Source: Proteromonas lacertae (Eukaryota; Sar; Bigyra; Opalinata; Proteromonadidae). From it: DNA of 64,000 nt. The notes under the pieces are model-generated. The model made no database searches. It was not told the DNA's origin and saw nothing but the letters and a program-made list of their open reading frames with translations. The position numbers were made by a program, and so were the translations under genes. Where the stretch lies: the NCBI GenBank assembly GCA_002245135.1, contig NGBS01000311.1, positions 1 to 64,000 on the forward strand, given 5' to 3'. Numbering within the stretch: position 1 is the stretch's first letter; each line of letters opens with the position of its first letter. This document shows, piece by piece, positions 1 through 11,560 of the stretch.

Positions 1-1516
1 TCAGCATATTTCACAGATGCTCAAAGAAGAGCAACAATAGAAGCTGGAACATTAGCAGGATTAAATGTATTAAGAGTAATAAACGAGCCACTGCTGCTGC
101 CATCGCTTATGGTTATTAATAACAAGAAAGAGAATAGAACAATCTTAGTGTATGATTTTGGTGGTGGTACTTTTGATGTTTCAATTATTAAAGTAGTAGG
201 TAATGAAGTAACAGTTCTTGCTACAGATGGAAACGACCATTTGGGTGGTGAAGATATAACAAACAGATTGGTAGAATTCTTCTGCCATGAGATTGGAATT
301 GATATTGAATCAAAATCACAGTTAATACAAGAATAAAAGCAGCTTGTGATAATGCAAAATATTGCTAAGTTCAACAAATGATAGTGATATATTTGTTGAT
401 GTTGAAGATGATACAAAAAGTTTAACAGTCTCAAGAGCTAAATTGGATGATATATGTAAAGATTTGTATAATAAACAATCGAAATTGTTGAAAGAGCATT
501 ACAAAGTAAAAGCATATCAAAGAAAGATATTGATGATGTTGTATTAGTTGGTGGAAGTAGTAGAATTCCAATGATAGAAGAATTATTAAGAAAATGCTTT
601 CCAGGTAAGAATATAAATAAAGATATAAATCCAGATGAAGCTGTAGCAACAGGTGCAGCATTATTAGCAGCTGATTTAATAAAAGGAACATATGAACATA
701 GCTTTAGTAATGGAGCAAAAGCGATTGTTGATATAAAAAATGATGAGATATTAGGGACAATTACAAATATAAAACCACCAAAAGATGAAATTAATGAAGA
801 AATGAATGGAACAATCACTGTAAAAAATGGTAGTATGAAATATTCATCCAATGGTGATAGAATCACAACAAAAAGAACATTTAAAAGTAATAAATCAACA
901 ATAAATGAAAGATTACCATCTCCAATACCATTATCAATTGTTGAAGAAGAATATCAATTGAATTTACAGAATCATTTACAGCAACTACATCAAAAAGCAC
1001 GTTTAAATGTGAGAAATCAGTATTGCAGCAACCACCACCACCTCCTCCTCATTCTTCAGATCAAACAATACCATTAGTTACAGAAGATAAACATCAATCT
1101 GAGACATTAACAGTTACTGGCTTTAAAGAACCTATTAAACCTGCTACATCTGCAACATTAGTAGTTAAAGATGTATTGTCACATTCAATTGGTGTTAATA
1201 TGCATGGTGATATGTTAAGTGTGATTTTAGAAAAAAATCTCAGTATTCCTTGTAAAAAGGAGAAAAGTAATTATAGACCATCTCGTGATGGACAAAGTAA
1301 AATGGTATTAAAGCTTCTAGAAGGTGAAGATCCTGTTGCTTCTCATAATAAAATCATTAGAACTTATACTATTGACGGTTTACCTACAGATAAAAAATGG
1401 AGTGATTTTAATTTCACATATACGATGAACCTCAATGAAAATGGTATATTGACATCTCTTATAAAGAAGCTTCAAACCTTGTTCCTGAAGGAACATTAGC
1501 GGTAGATAACATATAA
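1..1516 (+). pseudogene. Hsp70-family gene, 5'-truncated by the window and frameshifted
   Basis: The reading frames, taken together, cover the second half of an Hsp70 ATPase domain and a substrate-binding beta domain. Recognisable pieces are the INEP turn near 85-100, the phosphate-2 loop VYDFGGGTFDVS near 150-185, DHLGGEDITNRLVE near 237-275, VLVGGSSRIPMIEELL near 541-590 and the beta-domain start DVLSHSIGV near 1170. The frame changes by single bases near 92, 355, 480, 1010 and 1455, so no single ORF spans it. A proline run lies between the two domains. The end (TAA at 1514-1516) comes right after the beta domain; the helical lid and C-terminal EEVD are absent, as in the Hsp70 copies at 7-10.6 kb. 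The ATPase motifs are well kept, so consensus errors are as plausible as pseudogenisation. Confidence 0.85.
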
Positions 1517-1609
1517 TATGTAACTTAATATTGCTTTTATGTTTTAATGATAAAAAAACATCAAAAAATAAGATATAGGCTTGATTCCTAAGAATTCAAA
1601 CTAATTTAA

Positions 1610-2445
1610 ATGCCTTTAAAATTAAAGCAAATAGAGATTACTAATTTAGATATTTCGTATTTTATTTATTGGATAAGCATTTATTTTACTAGATTTGATG
1701 CTCAGATAGACGAAAAGCTCTTTATTACACTATTTCAAGAATTATTAAATCAAACACTCTATTTAAACCAACAAATATCATTGTATTTGTTATTTTGTTA
1801 TAATATAGACCAGTTGTAGAAATAAGTCCTTATATTGAGAATTTAAAGCTATCTGATGTAGGTGTAAAGTATTATATTCCATATAACTCTAATCTTCAAC
1901 AGAAAGTTAAGACATGGAGGTTTAAAGAATGCTTCAAGGTTTAGTGAGGATTTACAGAAATTAGGTGATTTCCTTTCAAAATTTTCATTTCCTACCAATA
2001 TTCGAGAAGGTTTAATTATAATAGGAGGAAATATTATGTATCCATACTCCTTTATTCATATTATTGATTTACCTTGTGATTGTCACAAAGATAAACCAAT
2101 TACAGATAGTGTATCATTTATTAAATATTTATTATATAATATAATAGATAAGATCAGCTTGTGTAAGGAAGTCAATTAGAGAATATATAACTCAAAGTTC
2201 TACTCTGTTCACAAAAAAAGTAAAACCAATTCACATATTACTATTAGGTGAGAGGAATAAAATATACCCAGGATTCTTGCCAAAACCGTTATTTTCGATA
2301 AAGAAAATAAATATGAAAAAATAAAACTATTATTAAACATGCATTGTAGTAATACAGAAGGTAATATGGCGAATTCTATAGAAAATAGTGATTATATTTG
2401 GTATGAATGTGTTGTAAAACCAAAAGGTTTTAAGGATGAGATATA
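1610..2445 (+). pseudogene. Unrecognised gene with frameshifts
   Basis: I do not recognise the family. An ATG at 1610 opens a frame that becomes continuous across a 26-nt GTA...TAG intron at 1783-1808. It then shifts by one base near 1915 and again near 2160 and 2290 before a TAA near 2443-2445. The pieces between breaks have normal amino-acid composition and no other stops. The segment near 2000-2090 reads as a compact hydrophobic region with a GG turn and a CDC motif. Its spacing to the neighbours (about 95 bp after the Hsp70 piece, about 130 bp before the PH gene) fits a separate gene. Confidence 0.4.
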
Positions 2446-2578
2446 AGTGTGTATGTATATAAGTATATCTAGTTATTTTATGATTATATGAATGTTTTTT
2501 GTTCTGTTCCAAATTTTAATAAATGTATATTCGTTTCATTTGATAAAAACTTGATTTGAGAAAGATATTTTTTCTAAA

Positions 2579-4401
2579 ATGTCTGATGAAATCTATTGTC
2601 CAGTTAGTTCATTATATTCACCACAAATGTATCACAAATCTTGATCTATTTTCAAAATAGCATGGGTTATCTCAACATGAAAGGTGATAAAATCAAAAAA
2701 GTGGACTCAGATGTATATAGTATTCAAGAATAGCATTTTGTACTATTACAATAATAATACTGCCAAAGAACCAAAAGGTATTATTGGCTTAGATGATGCA
2801 TCTATTGGAGTATTTGCATTTAAAATAATATAATAATAGGCTTCAGGGACAGTCGAAGGTCGTGATCATGTTTTTGAAGTCATAACTCGAACAGGAAGAG
2901 GATTCTATTTCCAGCCACAGAGTGCAGCTGAACAGAATGAGTGGGTTCGTGGCATTGAATAACCAATCTTATACTGCAATTAATAGGCAAGTAGAGGAGT
3001 TAGACAACGGATTAAAACAATTAGCTTTAGATCAAGCCATGACAGCTGAGCAAAGTATGAAAGACAAAGAGCATATCAAAACATTGGAGAATTCATTATC
3101 AGCTTACAAAAATGCAGCTCCTGTCATACGTATTGTTGAATTACAAAAGATATTTATGAAAAGAGTGATGATAAGATCATTTCACGCTTGGTTAAACAAT
3201 GTTGATGTAATAACAACCAATAAAATAATAGATGAAATAAATGAAGAACATCAACAACAACAGAATGAATTACAATCGGAGATACAGAATAAAGTGGAAG
3301 AAATGCAAAAATTGAATGAAAATCATAAATCAGAATTAGATGAAATGGAAAAATCTTTTAATAGTTTTAAACAAGAAATGGAAGATAAACAAAAAGAAGA
3401 AATAAATCAATTGGAGTTGAAGTATAAAATGCAAATAGAAGAAGAGAAGATAAGCTCAAAACAAAGTATATTTCATTATTAATATTGTTTTATTTAGAAT
3501 TAAATGAGATGGGATTAATATTATTGAATAGAATGGCATTATCTATAAAATCAAAACAACTAGTTAGATATTTTGAAAAATGGAATTTTATCACTCACAT
3601 TCCAAGATATCATGTAGAAATATCAAACTGAAAGAATGTGTTACTTCAATAGAAAATCTATATAAAGAGAAATTGAATGAAATAATAAAGAATAGAGATG
3701 AGATAATAGATTCAGTGATAAATTCATATGATGAAACTATAGATGAAGTATATATTATTATTATTATTAATTTTTTATTATATTATATTATAGTTAAAAA
3801 AACACTGTGAAATATCAATTCAGACAGCATTAGCATCAACTAATGCAGCAAAGCAATTACTAAAGACTTCTGATAATAATAATAATAATAACGCTGATTG
3901 TATTTCTTTAGACAAGATTAATGAAGAATTAATAAAAATAAATGAATATTATAATAATCATAATCCCAATAATATTCCAATAGATCAATTGTATGAACAA
4001 ATTCATGTATATTTATTATAATATATATATATATATATAGACATTGGAGAATGAGATTAAGAGATTGTCTAATACTGTTGAAGAGAAAGATCAAAATATA
4101 AACCAATCAAAGATTAATGAAATCGATAATAAAAAGGATGAAGAAATAATGAATCTAAAAGTATTTATTTATTTATTATTATTATTATTATAAAAATAGA
4201 ATGAATTAAATAAAATAAAAACTGAAGATCATGTGAATGAATCATTAAAGAAAGAATTGGAACAAATGAAACAGAAATTTGATGAAATGGTGAATGATTC
4301 AGTAGAAATTAGAAAGAAATTAGAAACAGTATTAATATGTAATAGTGATTTTATTGTTATAGGCTGAGAATAAACTCAAATTAGTTGAAAATCCACAATA
4401 A
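2579..4401 (+). CDS. PH-domain coiled-coil protein, about 8 exons, with frameshifts
   Basis: The start ATG at 2579 is followed after a 32-nt intron (2629-2660) by a pleckstrin-homology domain. It begins MGYLNMKGDKIKKW, has a central VFKNSILYYY strand and ends with the C-terminal helix EQNEWVRGI near 2930-2957. A long Glu/Lys/Asn-rich coiled coil follows to the TAA at 4399-4401. Introns lie at 2629-2660, 2810-2839, 3466-3497, 3748-3793, 4007-4040, 4161-4199 and 4329-4362 (30-46 nt each). The frame slips by one base at an A-run near 2697, near 2955 and at 3580-3630. PH domains bind phosphoinositides or proteins, so a membrane-associated scaffold is likely; no catalytic domain is visible. Without the slips the product would be roughly 500 residues. 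Confidence 0.7.
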
Positions 4402-4483
4402 ATGTATTATTTAATTAAATTGTTTATGATATATTCATGAATAAACACATATATGTAAAAATAAAAGCATATCTCAATAGTAA

Positions 4484-5691
4484 TTACTCAATTTTCAACT
4501 TCCAACTCAATTTTTCTCCAAATTTAATAGGAACTACAACAGAATCACCAAATTCATATTCTTTCGGTATTCTACAATATATTATTAAACAAATATACAA
4601 TTCTTCCTCTTTCTCTAATATTACTTTTCCTCCATTTCTTGGAAAGCCATAAAATCAGCTCCATTCTCACTATTCATTAATATTATTACATTTAACATCA
4701 AATGATGTATATATATATATTAATACCAAGCAAATTTCTTAAAATTCTCAATACAACCAGCTTCTTCAAATGCCATCATATATAATTCTAATGCATGTGG
4801 CATAGTGAAACAACCTGCACATCCTGAAGGACACTCCTTCTTTCCTTTAGGATGTGGAGCACTATCTGTCCCTAAGAAGAATTTATTACTTCCACTTCTA
4901 ATTGCTTGAAGTAATGCCTATATGTATAATAATAACTATACTTGTCGATGTTTTTCTTTCTTTAAAATAGGTAAACAATAATAATGAGGTTTAACTCCAC
5001 CAACTAACAATGAATTTCTATTAAATAATAAATGTTGAGGAGTAATAGTAGCAGCAACGTTAGGACCAGTGGACATTATAAAATCTACAGCATTTTTGGT
5101 TGTTATATGTTCCATGACTATTTTAAGTTTTGGATGGTCTTGGATTAAAGGAATTAATATTTGTTTTATGAATTCTTTTTCTCTATCGAAGATATCAATT
5201 GAAGGATCTGGTATTTCACTGTGAATACAAAGAGGCATTGATAATTCACTCATTTTTTGTAATGCTGGATATACTTTCTTTATATCTGTTACACCACTAG
5301 CTGAGTTGGTTGTTGCTCCCAGCTGGATAATACTTACAAGCAAAAACTTGTCCACTTTCTTTGGCTTTTACTATTTCTTTCTGGCGATGTTGTGTCTGTT
5401 AAATATAATGTCATTAGGAATTGAGTATTGGTTTTTGGATTACAAGCTTTTAATATTCTCTTTTGATAATCTAAAGCCATTTCAGTTGTTGTAATTGGTG
5501 GAATAAGGTTGGGCATTACCAATACTCTACCATAAACTAAAGGAATCTTTGAACGAGAGATCTATGTTTGTTAAAATTGAAAAATCATACTCCATGTTAC
5601 TTCCATCACGAAGATGCAAATGAAAGTCATCTGGTATTGGTATCTCAACTACTTTATTAAACATTGCAACAAATCTTTCAAGCTTTTGCAT
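4484..5691 (-). CDS. Class II dihydroorotase (PyrC/URA4 type), frameshifted
   Basis: Dihydroorotase cyclises N-carbamoyl-aspartate to dihydroorotate in de novo pyrimidine synthesis. The protein follows the PyrC/URA4 family along its whole length: metal-binding HLHLRDG near the N terminus, VMPNLIPPITTT, the carboxylated lysine in CKYYP, CIHSE, MEHITTK, ITPQHL, GTDSAPH and a C-terminal VVVPIKFGEKLSWKL. All metal and carboxylated-lysine residues are present. Three or more short introns are visible, including one of 27 nt near 4575. Single-base slips at runs of A, A, G and T occur near 5555, 5385, 5322 and 4654. With every active-site residue intact, sequencing error is more likely than decay. 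The ATG at 5691 is 43 bp from the divergent WDR92 start. Confidence 0.88.
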
Positions 5692-5733
5692 GTAACGGAT
5701 ATTGTTTTTAGAATAAATCTGTTTTTTTAAAAT

Positions 5734-6957
5734 ATGGAGACAACTGATGCACCTCAGATCATAGAACATATCAATCAATCTGTAAATTTCACACCTTATG
5801 ATACTAAATGGATTCCATGCTCTGCTAAGTTTGTTGCACTTGGTATTAAGCCAAGAGGTACTGGAGCAATTAATATTTATGAATTACAAAAAGGTGAAGC
5901 AAAATGTATAAAAGAGGTATATTAATTTGTATTATGAGTGTAGATTGAAAGACCAAATGGTATAAAATGTGGAACTTTTGATGCTTCCTCTCTTGAAGAT
6001 CGTTATTTAGCAACTGGAGATTATAAAGGTTATTTAAGCATATAGTATAGACAAAATCATGTTTTCTAATATATCTAGTGATCTTGATAATCCAGAAGTA
6101 CCAGTATTCAATCAAAAAGGTCATTCTACAATAATTAATGCAATAGATGGATGTTCAGGCTCAAATATCGGATGTGGTGCTCCAGAAATAGCTACTGCTT
6201 CCAGGGATGGATGTGTTAAGATATGGGACCAACGTGTAAATGAACCAGTAGTATCCTTAGAACCAAAGAAAGCTGAGAAAATGCCAGATCCTTGGACTAT
6301 AGCCTTTGGTAACTCCTATAATGATCATGAAAGATGTATAGCGTGTGGTTATGATAATGGTGATGTAAAATTATATGATTTATATATGAATAAAGTACGT
6401 TGGGAGACAAATGTAGGAAATGGTGTGGTTAATCTCCAATTTGATAGAAAAGATATTGAAATGAATAAAATGGTTGTTACAACGTTAGAATCAAAGTTCC
6501 GTGTTTATGATATGAGAACGCAACATAAAACTGAAGGATTTGCGTATTTATCACAAAAGGTATAGATTATATGTTTTATATTATTACTATTTATAATAAT
6601 ATATAGGCACATAAGAGCACTATATGGTTAGCAAGACATTTACCACAAAATCGAGATCTATTTGTGACATGTGGAGGAAATGGAGGAATTAATATATATA
6701 AATAGTATAATATATTATATATTGACTATTATATATATATATATAATAGTTCTTATCCTGGACAAAGACAAATAAAAGATGTTGAAGGTGGATTAAGAGG
6801 AGTGATTGGAAGTGTTGAGTTATTGAATAGTCGTGTATATTCTACTCAACCGATAGTTTCGTTTGATTGGAGTAGTGATAAAGAAGGATTGGCGTGTGCT
6901 GCGATATTAGATCAAACTATTAGAGTTTTTATTGTAACGAAGTTAAATAAATATTAA
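5734..6957 (+). CDS. WDR92: WD40 protein WDR92 / DNAAF10 (Monad)
   Basis: Five exons (5734-5916, 5944-6044, 6079-6559, 6607-6704, 6750-6957), separated by introns of 27, 34, 47 and 45 nt, give an uninterrupted protein of about 356 residues ending in TAA. It follows animal WDR92 from end to end: [19 protein letters not shown] at the N terminus, [36 protein letters not shown], and a C terminus close to [13 protein letters not shown]92 is a dynein-arm assembly factor that works with the R2TP/prefoldin-like chaperone complex in the cytoplasm before axonemal dyneins are carried into cilia. Its presence is good evidence that the organism builds motile cilia. It is the first gene in the window without a frameshift. 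Confidence 0.95.
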
Positions 6958-7058
6958 TTCATTTTGAATATTGTTGTTGTTGTTGTTGTTGTGAATAAGA
7001 GTTATTATATAAAGAAATTTAAGAGGTGTAAAATATACAAAAAAAGTGGTTTACAGAA

Positions 7059-8837
7059 ATGAAATGTCATAATAATAAAGATTTGCTTGACAGGAAGCTG
7101 TTGGGCGTTCATTTTAATAGGTCAGGAATATCTGTGGGAGTAGAAAAAGGAGGAATTAGTAAAATTGAGCTAGTAGATTTAAATAATGGCGGCAATAATA
7201 GGGTCTATCCCCTATGTGCTTTATACTATGGGAAAAAAGAATGGAAGTATGGTACTGCTGCTAAAGATGTTCGTTTTATGTACGGTGTGTTTGTTAATGA
7301 TATATTTAATTTTATTGGTAAAGAATATACAGAAATACCGTATCCAGAATCTTATGACAATGAAATTAAGAGAAATGAAGAAAATTCAGTATCTTTTATT
7401 ATAAACGAAAGAAAAAAGAGTGAAACTGTCAACAATATTTTTAAAAAACTTATGCAACGCTGTATTAACGAGTTAAAAGAACACACGCAATTGGAAGAAA
7501 TTAGTTATGTATTAACTATACCGCCTTATTTTACAAGGATACAGACACAAATTATAAAAGATACAATGTTAGAATATGAATTGAAACTAGTTAACGCAAT
7601 ATTTGATCCAATTGCTTCTGTTTTCGTACATGTGCAAGATAATTATTTATATTCAACAAAAAATTATATTGTTATTGACTTAGATGAGTATTCATTTACT
7701 GGTTCAGTTGTCACAGTTAAAGATGGAAATATATCATTAAATTATTATATTAGAGATGATGATTTAGGTTATACACATTTAGAAAATAACTTTATAACAA
7801 GTATATATGATAAATTGAGTGAAAAATATGAAATAAACAACAAAAAACAACAAAAATATAAAACAGATTTAGAGAATATTTTTCACAGCATTAGTTGCTG
7901 TGTTAATTACAATCCAAATATGGATGATTTAGATGTTAATATAGAAAAAAGTTATGTGGTAGAATTATGGCAATCCTTAACGAAAAAAATACACAAAAGA
8001 ATACATGAATTGTCTGATTTTATAAATGATAATGAACTTAAATATCCAGATATTGTTCTTAGTGGAAGTGGATGTCAATTTGCATTGTTTAGAGAATGTT
8101 TTTCCTACATATTTCATACGTATAATATACTAGATAATGGAACAAATTTATCAGAAATTGTTGTAAATGGTGCTACATTACTTGCCAATGATAGTAGAGG
8201 ATATACAATTGATTCTATGTCTTTTATTGATGATATGTCTTTTGGTATAGATTTAGGTAGTAAGTATTCTATATGTTCATGTTTTAAAGATGGTTTTAAT
8301 GTATTTACTAAAAAGTTTACAAGTTTTATTGATAGTACATATCAGCCAGCTACTCAATATATTAACAGTGAAGAGGATCTAATAAAGATAGATAAAGACT
8401 TACTGAGAAAAATGAAGAATAATATTTGTTTAAATGCAAAATATATTACAACTGATCTTCCTACTGTTTTTACAATCCCACTGTGTTATTCTGTTAATCA
8501 GAAATATGATTTGAAAAAAGAAGCTGAAGAAGGTGGATATAAGGTGTTATCTTTAGTGTATTCTTCATTTGCAGCTGTTATATATTCCATTTATTGTAAA
8601 CTCATATCAAAATGTAATTGCAAAATGCTTGTATTTAATTATGGAAAAAATGATAATGAAATGTGTATAATCAATAAAGAAGGTAAAAGAATTGAATTAA
8701 ATACTGATATGAATCTAACAATAGATGGTTATACTTATTCAGATATATCTAAACTGTTTAAAGAATATCTATCAAATGATGAAGAAATATATGACGAAAA
8801 CAAGAAGATAATGTTTAATGATGTAGTTAAAAAATAA
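7059..8837 (+). CDS. Hsp70-like protein with two divergent ATPase domains (N-terminal part of a tandem fusion)
   Basis: This 592-residue ORF has no introns. Residues about 12-385 resemble a whole but highly diverged Hsp70 nucleotide-binding domain: the phosphate-1 loop has become LLGVHFNRSGISV, the phosphate-2 position reads VIDLDEYSFTGSVV, and DIVLSGSGCQFALFRE keeps the shape of the VLVGGSTRIP motif. A second domain starts near residue 394 (MSFGIDLGSKYSICSCF), is shortened and degenerate, and stops at an A-run (8826-8836). The missing end of that second domain (DYILVVGDLENFP, then GASIYAN) is found immediately downstream in another frame. Reading one more A at the run joins the ORFs into a three-ATPase-domain protein. 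The first two domains have lost most nucleotide-binding residues and are probably inactive. Confidence 0.8.
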   Translation: MKCHNNKDLLDRKLLGVHFNRSGISVGVEKGGISKIELVDLNNGGNNRVYPLCALYYGKKEWKYGTAAKDVRFMYGVFVNDIFNFIGKEYTEIPYPESYDNEIKRNEENSVSFIINERKKSETVNNIFKKLMQRCINELKEHTQLEEISYVLTIPPYFTRIQTQIIKDTMLEYELKLVNAIFDPIASVFVHVQDNYLYSTKNYIVIDLDEYSFTGSVVTVKDGNISLNYYIRDDDLGYTHLENNFITSIYDKLSEKYEINNKKQQKYKTDLENIFHSISCCVNYNPNMDDLDVNIEKSYVVELWQSLTKKIHKRIHELSDFINDNELKYPDIVLSGSGCQFALFRECFSYIFHTYNILDNGTNLSEIVVNGATLLANDSRGYTIDSMSFIDDMSFGIDLGSKYSICSCFKDGFNVFTKKFTSFIDSTYQPATQYINSEEDLIKIDKDLLRKMKNNICLNAKYITTDLPTVFTIPLCYSVNQKYDLKKEAEEGGYKVLSLVYSSFAAVIYSIYCKLISKCNCKMLVFNYGKNDNEMCIINKEGKRIELNTDMNLTIDGYTYSDISKLFKEYLSNDEEIYDENKKIMFNDVVKK

Positions 8838-8866
8838 ATAAAAATGTAAATAATACACATGAAATA

Positions 8867-10588
8867 GTGGATTATATATTAGTTGTTGGAGATTTAGAAA
8901 ACTTTCCAATGTTGAAAGATAATATAGAATCTGTATTTTCAAAGAAATCAATTATTTATTTATCATCAGATTATATTTCAGTTGGTGCTTCAATTTATGC
9001 AAATCAATTATTAACAAATACAGATACTTTTGAAATAATTGATTATTCTGAATATGATGATTTATCATTTGGAATTGATTTAGGAACAACTTATAGTGCT
9101 GCATGTTTTACAAGAGATAATAAAAATTGGGAAATGATTGATAATCAAACATCATCATCTTTCCCATCATCTATATTATTTGTGAAGAATAAAAATAATG
9201 TCAAATATTTTGTAGAGAAATCTTCATTTACACCAAAAGATTATCCTGTATATGATAGTAAAAGATTCATTGGTAAAAGTTACAATGAATTGAATGAATA
9301 TGAAGATAGTAGGTATTTGTTCAAATTGATTGAAAATAATAAAAAAGTATATTATGATATAGAATTCAACAATTCTCAATTACTATTGTCTCCTGAAGAT
9401 GTTTCAGCAACTATCTTGAAACATTTAAAACAAAAATCTATAAAAAGAATAAAAACAGCAATACAACCAAATACAGTAATTCCTTGTGTTATAACTACTC
9501 CAGCATTATTCACTTACAGACAAAGATATGAAACTAAAAGAGCTGCTCAAAAGGCTGGATTGAATGTATTATCGATAATAAATGAGCCGACAGCAGCAGC
9601 AATTGCATATTTAAATGATGATGATTCTATTAAAGATCAAATATGCAAGATAATAGTATATGATTTTGGTGGAGGTACTTTTGATGTAAGTATAGTTGAA
9701 AAGAACTATAGAAACTTGAGAGTTATTTGTAGTGATGGAGATGATCATTTAGGCGGAGAAGATATTACAAATAGATTAGTAGAATATATATCAGCAGATG
9801 TAAAAAGTAAATTTGGTTTAACAGATATAGAAAAAAATTTGAAAAAAAGAATAATTGGAGAATGTGAAACAGTTAAAAAAGACTTGAGTAAGGCTGCTAA
9901 AATTGATATTTCATTGGAATATAAGGATAAAACTTACAAAAAGACAATATCAAGAGATGAATTAGATGAAATGTGTAGAGATATTTATAACAAGACTATT
10001 ACAATAATAAAGAGATGTATAAAGAATAATTACATTAACAAAGCAGATATTAAATATATCCTATTTTGTGGTGGTTCATCAAGAATTCCATGCATAAAGG
10101 AAAGAATTGAAAAAGAATTTGAAAGTATGAAGGTAATGAATAATATTCATTGTAAAGAAGCAGTAGCTAGAGGAGCAGCAATATATGCAAATATACTTAG
10201 AGGAAAACAAAGAAATTTTGTTAAAGTTGCTGATATTTTAAATCATTCACTATATTATGAATATAGTGGTAATAAAGGTAAATTATTTAGAATGTTTGAA
10301 AAAAATGCTATATTGGATGAATGTCATATTCGTATATCAATTATGACTGAAGATATTGGTTATGCTTGGATTAAAATATATGAAAAAAAGAATGGTAGAA
10401 AAGAAATGATTAACAGGTTTGATATATCGAGTGATTATAGAAGAAATGTGAAAGTATATTTTGATGTAAATAGTGATGGAGTATTAGCAGTAAGTTATAT
10501 TTTGAATGGAGCTGAGTTCGGCGGGGACAGGGACAAAAAGGACATGTCCGGGACATGTCCGGGACAAGAGTATGATAAAGGACAGTAA
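8867..10588 (+). CDS. Hsp70 with canonical ATPase domain, 3' end replaced by transposon sequence
   Basis: The first 60 residues complete the degenerate ATPase domain of the preceding ORF. A canonical Hsp70 ATPase domain begins near residue 65 with FGIDLGTTYSAA, followed by INEPTAAAIAYL, VYDFGGGTFDVSI, DHLGGEDITNRLVE and ILFCGGSSRIP. A divergent beta substrate-binding domain follows (ILNHSLYYEY to DGVLAVSYILNG). The helical lid is absent. The last 20 or so codons (10512-10588) lie inside the hAT element and are foreign. Skipping the element and one target-site copy, the frame continues from 11580 and ends at TGA 11612-11614, giving a short native C terminus. The frame opens with GTG at 8867, so this is probably not an independent start but the continuation of the 7059 gene. 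Confidence 0.85.
   Translation: MDYILVVGDLENFPMLKDNIESVFSKKSIIYLSSDYISVGASIYANQLLTNTDTFEIIDYSEYDDLSFGIDLGTTYSAACFTRDNKNWEMIDNQTSSSFPSSILFVKNKNNVKYFVEKSSFTPKDYPVYDSKRFIGKSYNELNEYEDSRYLFKLIENNKKVYYDIEFNNSQLLLSPEDVSATILKHLKQKSIKRIKTAIQPNTVIPCVITTPALFTYRQRYETKRAAQKAGLNVLSIINEPTAAAIAYLNDDDSIKDQICKIIVYDFGGGTFDVSIVEKNYRNLRVICSDGDDHLGGEDITNRLVEYISADVKSKFGLTDIEKNLKKRIIGECETVKKDLSKAAKIDISLEYKDKTYKKTISRDELDEMCRDIYNKTITIIKRCIKNNYINKADIKYILFCGGSSRIPCIKERIEKEFESMKVMNNIHCKEAVARGAAIYANILRGKQRNFVKVADILNHSLYYEYSGNKGKLFRMFEKNAILDECHIRISIMTEDIGYAWIKIYEKKNGRKEMINRFDISSDYRRNVKVYFDVNSDGVLAVSYILNGAEFGGDRDKKDMSGTCPGQEYDKGQ
10504..10511 (+). repeat. Target-site duplication, left copy
   Basis: GAATGGAG directly precedes the left terminal repeat and is identical to 11572-11579. 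It is Hsp70 coding sequence (the Asn-Gly codons). Confidence 0.93.
10512..10522 (+). repeat. Left terminal inverted repeat of hAT element
   Basis: CTGAGTTCGGC is the exact reverse complement of the sequence at 11561-11571. Confidence 0.93.
10540..10565. repeat. Subterminal palindromic repeats in the hAT element
   Basis: The 10-bp palindrome GGACATGTCC occurs twice, at 10540-10549 and 10551-10560, followed by another GGGAC. Related GGAC/GTCC blocks recur near the right end (about 11450-11558). Subterminal repeats of this kind are known transposase-binding sites in hAT elements. Confidence 0.75.
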
Positions 10589-10793
10589 TTTGTCCCTTTT
10601 GTAAACATTTGATATTACCTTTTTGTAATATAAATAAATTATGTGATTTTTTTGTTTATTAAAACATTTATAAGAAAAAAGATAATTAATAATAACATTG
10701 ATAATCTTCACTTTGCTCATCATCTTCTTTACTTATTACTTCCACATTAGTAATTTCTATATTTTCATCTTCATCACTTCCTACATTTTGTTC

Positions 10794-11040
10794 TTATTCT
10801 CTCTTATTTCTCTCAACTAATTCATACTTTAATCTCATAATGTTATTAATAGTATCTAAGTTTAATCTGTTTCTCCTGTATGAATGTATTACTCTTTCGA
10901 TGGAGAAAATTCTCTCAATAAAAGAGCTTGAACATTAAACATGGTATTGTTGATATAATATCATAGATTTTCTTTAAATCTCTAAAGTATATTCCATATG
11001 TTGTAAAGCATATATTGGTTGAAATACTTTCGCGAAAAAT
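10794..11040 (-). pseudogene. hAT transposase C-terminal remnant
   Basis: On the minus strand a frame ends at TAA 10794-10796 and reads upstream through SSFIERIFSIERVIHSYRR and NRLNLDTINNIMRLKYE. This matches the conserved hAT dimerisation region pattern of S..ER.FS, then RNRL, then a helix. Further upstream (about 10935-11040) the related segment DLKKIYDIISTIPC is in another frame, so at least one frameshift is present. The rest of the transposase (RNase H-like core, BED finger) is not visible in 1.06 kb. Confidence 0.75.
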
Positions 11041-11560
11041 GGAAGAAGGTAAATAATATATGATATTAAAAATGCAAGAACTCGAGTTAATCAAGCATTT
11101 TTTCTTTTTTCTACTTTTTATTTGTATTTAATCCAGGCATATTTTATAGTACAAATTAGTGCAATGATAAGCATGTATCATGTGAAGTTCTGTTATGTGA
11201 TGAGTGTTTGTAAATGGGGATATTCTTCATTAAACTATACAGAGTTATCTAAGTGGTATAAGTGGGTTAAATATTATTCATAGATATAGCAAATATGGCT
11301 TAAATGGATTTTCAAAAGATATTATTTAGGATATACAAAAATGACTTGAGTATAGTATGTAATACTTAATATTAAGCTTATTTAATGTTATTGCAGAATA
11401 TTTTTATTAAAAAAACAGAAACTTAAACTCAAAAATATAGGACAAAAAAGGACGTGTTAAACTACACGTCCCGGGACAAAGAGGACATGTGTAATCAACG
11501 AGAAGTTTTCGTGTATGAAAAGGACAAGGGACGGGACAAAACACAAAAGGACGTCCCGTT

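Noticed and set aside
4437-4652. A 71-codon plus-strand ORF
   Set aside because: It lies opposite the last exon of dihydroorotase, whose minus-strand C terminus (VVVPIKFGEKLSW) is clearly the coding one.
8820-8870. Programmed frameshifting, as in some ciliates, to explain the broken genes
   Set aside because: The required shifts are a mix of +1 and -1, occur at different sequences (A, T, G runs and non-runs) and lack a shared slippery site, so sequencing or assembly error is simpler.
10591-10723. A minus-strand ORF of 79 codons at the left transposon end
   Set aside because: It spans the terminal repeat and Hsp70 host sequence and has no transposase similarity; the hAT remnant is in a different frame further right.
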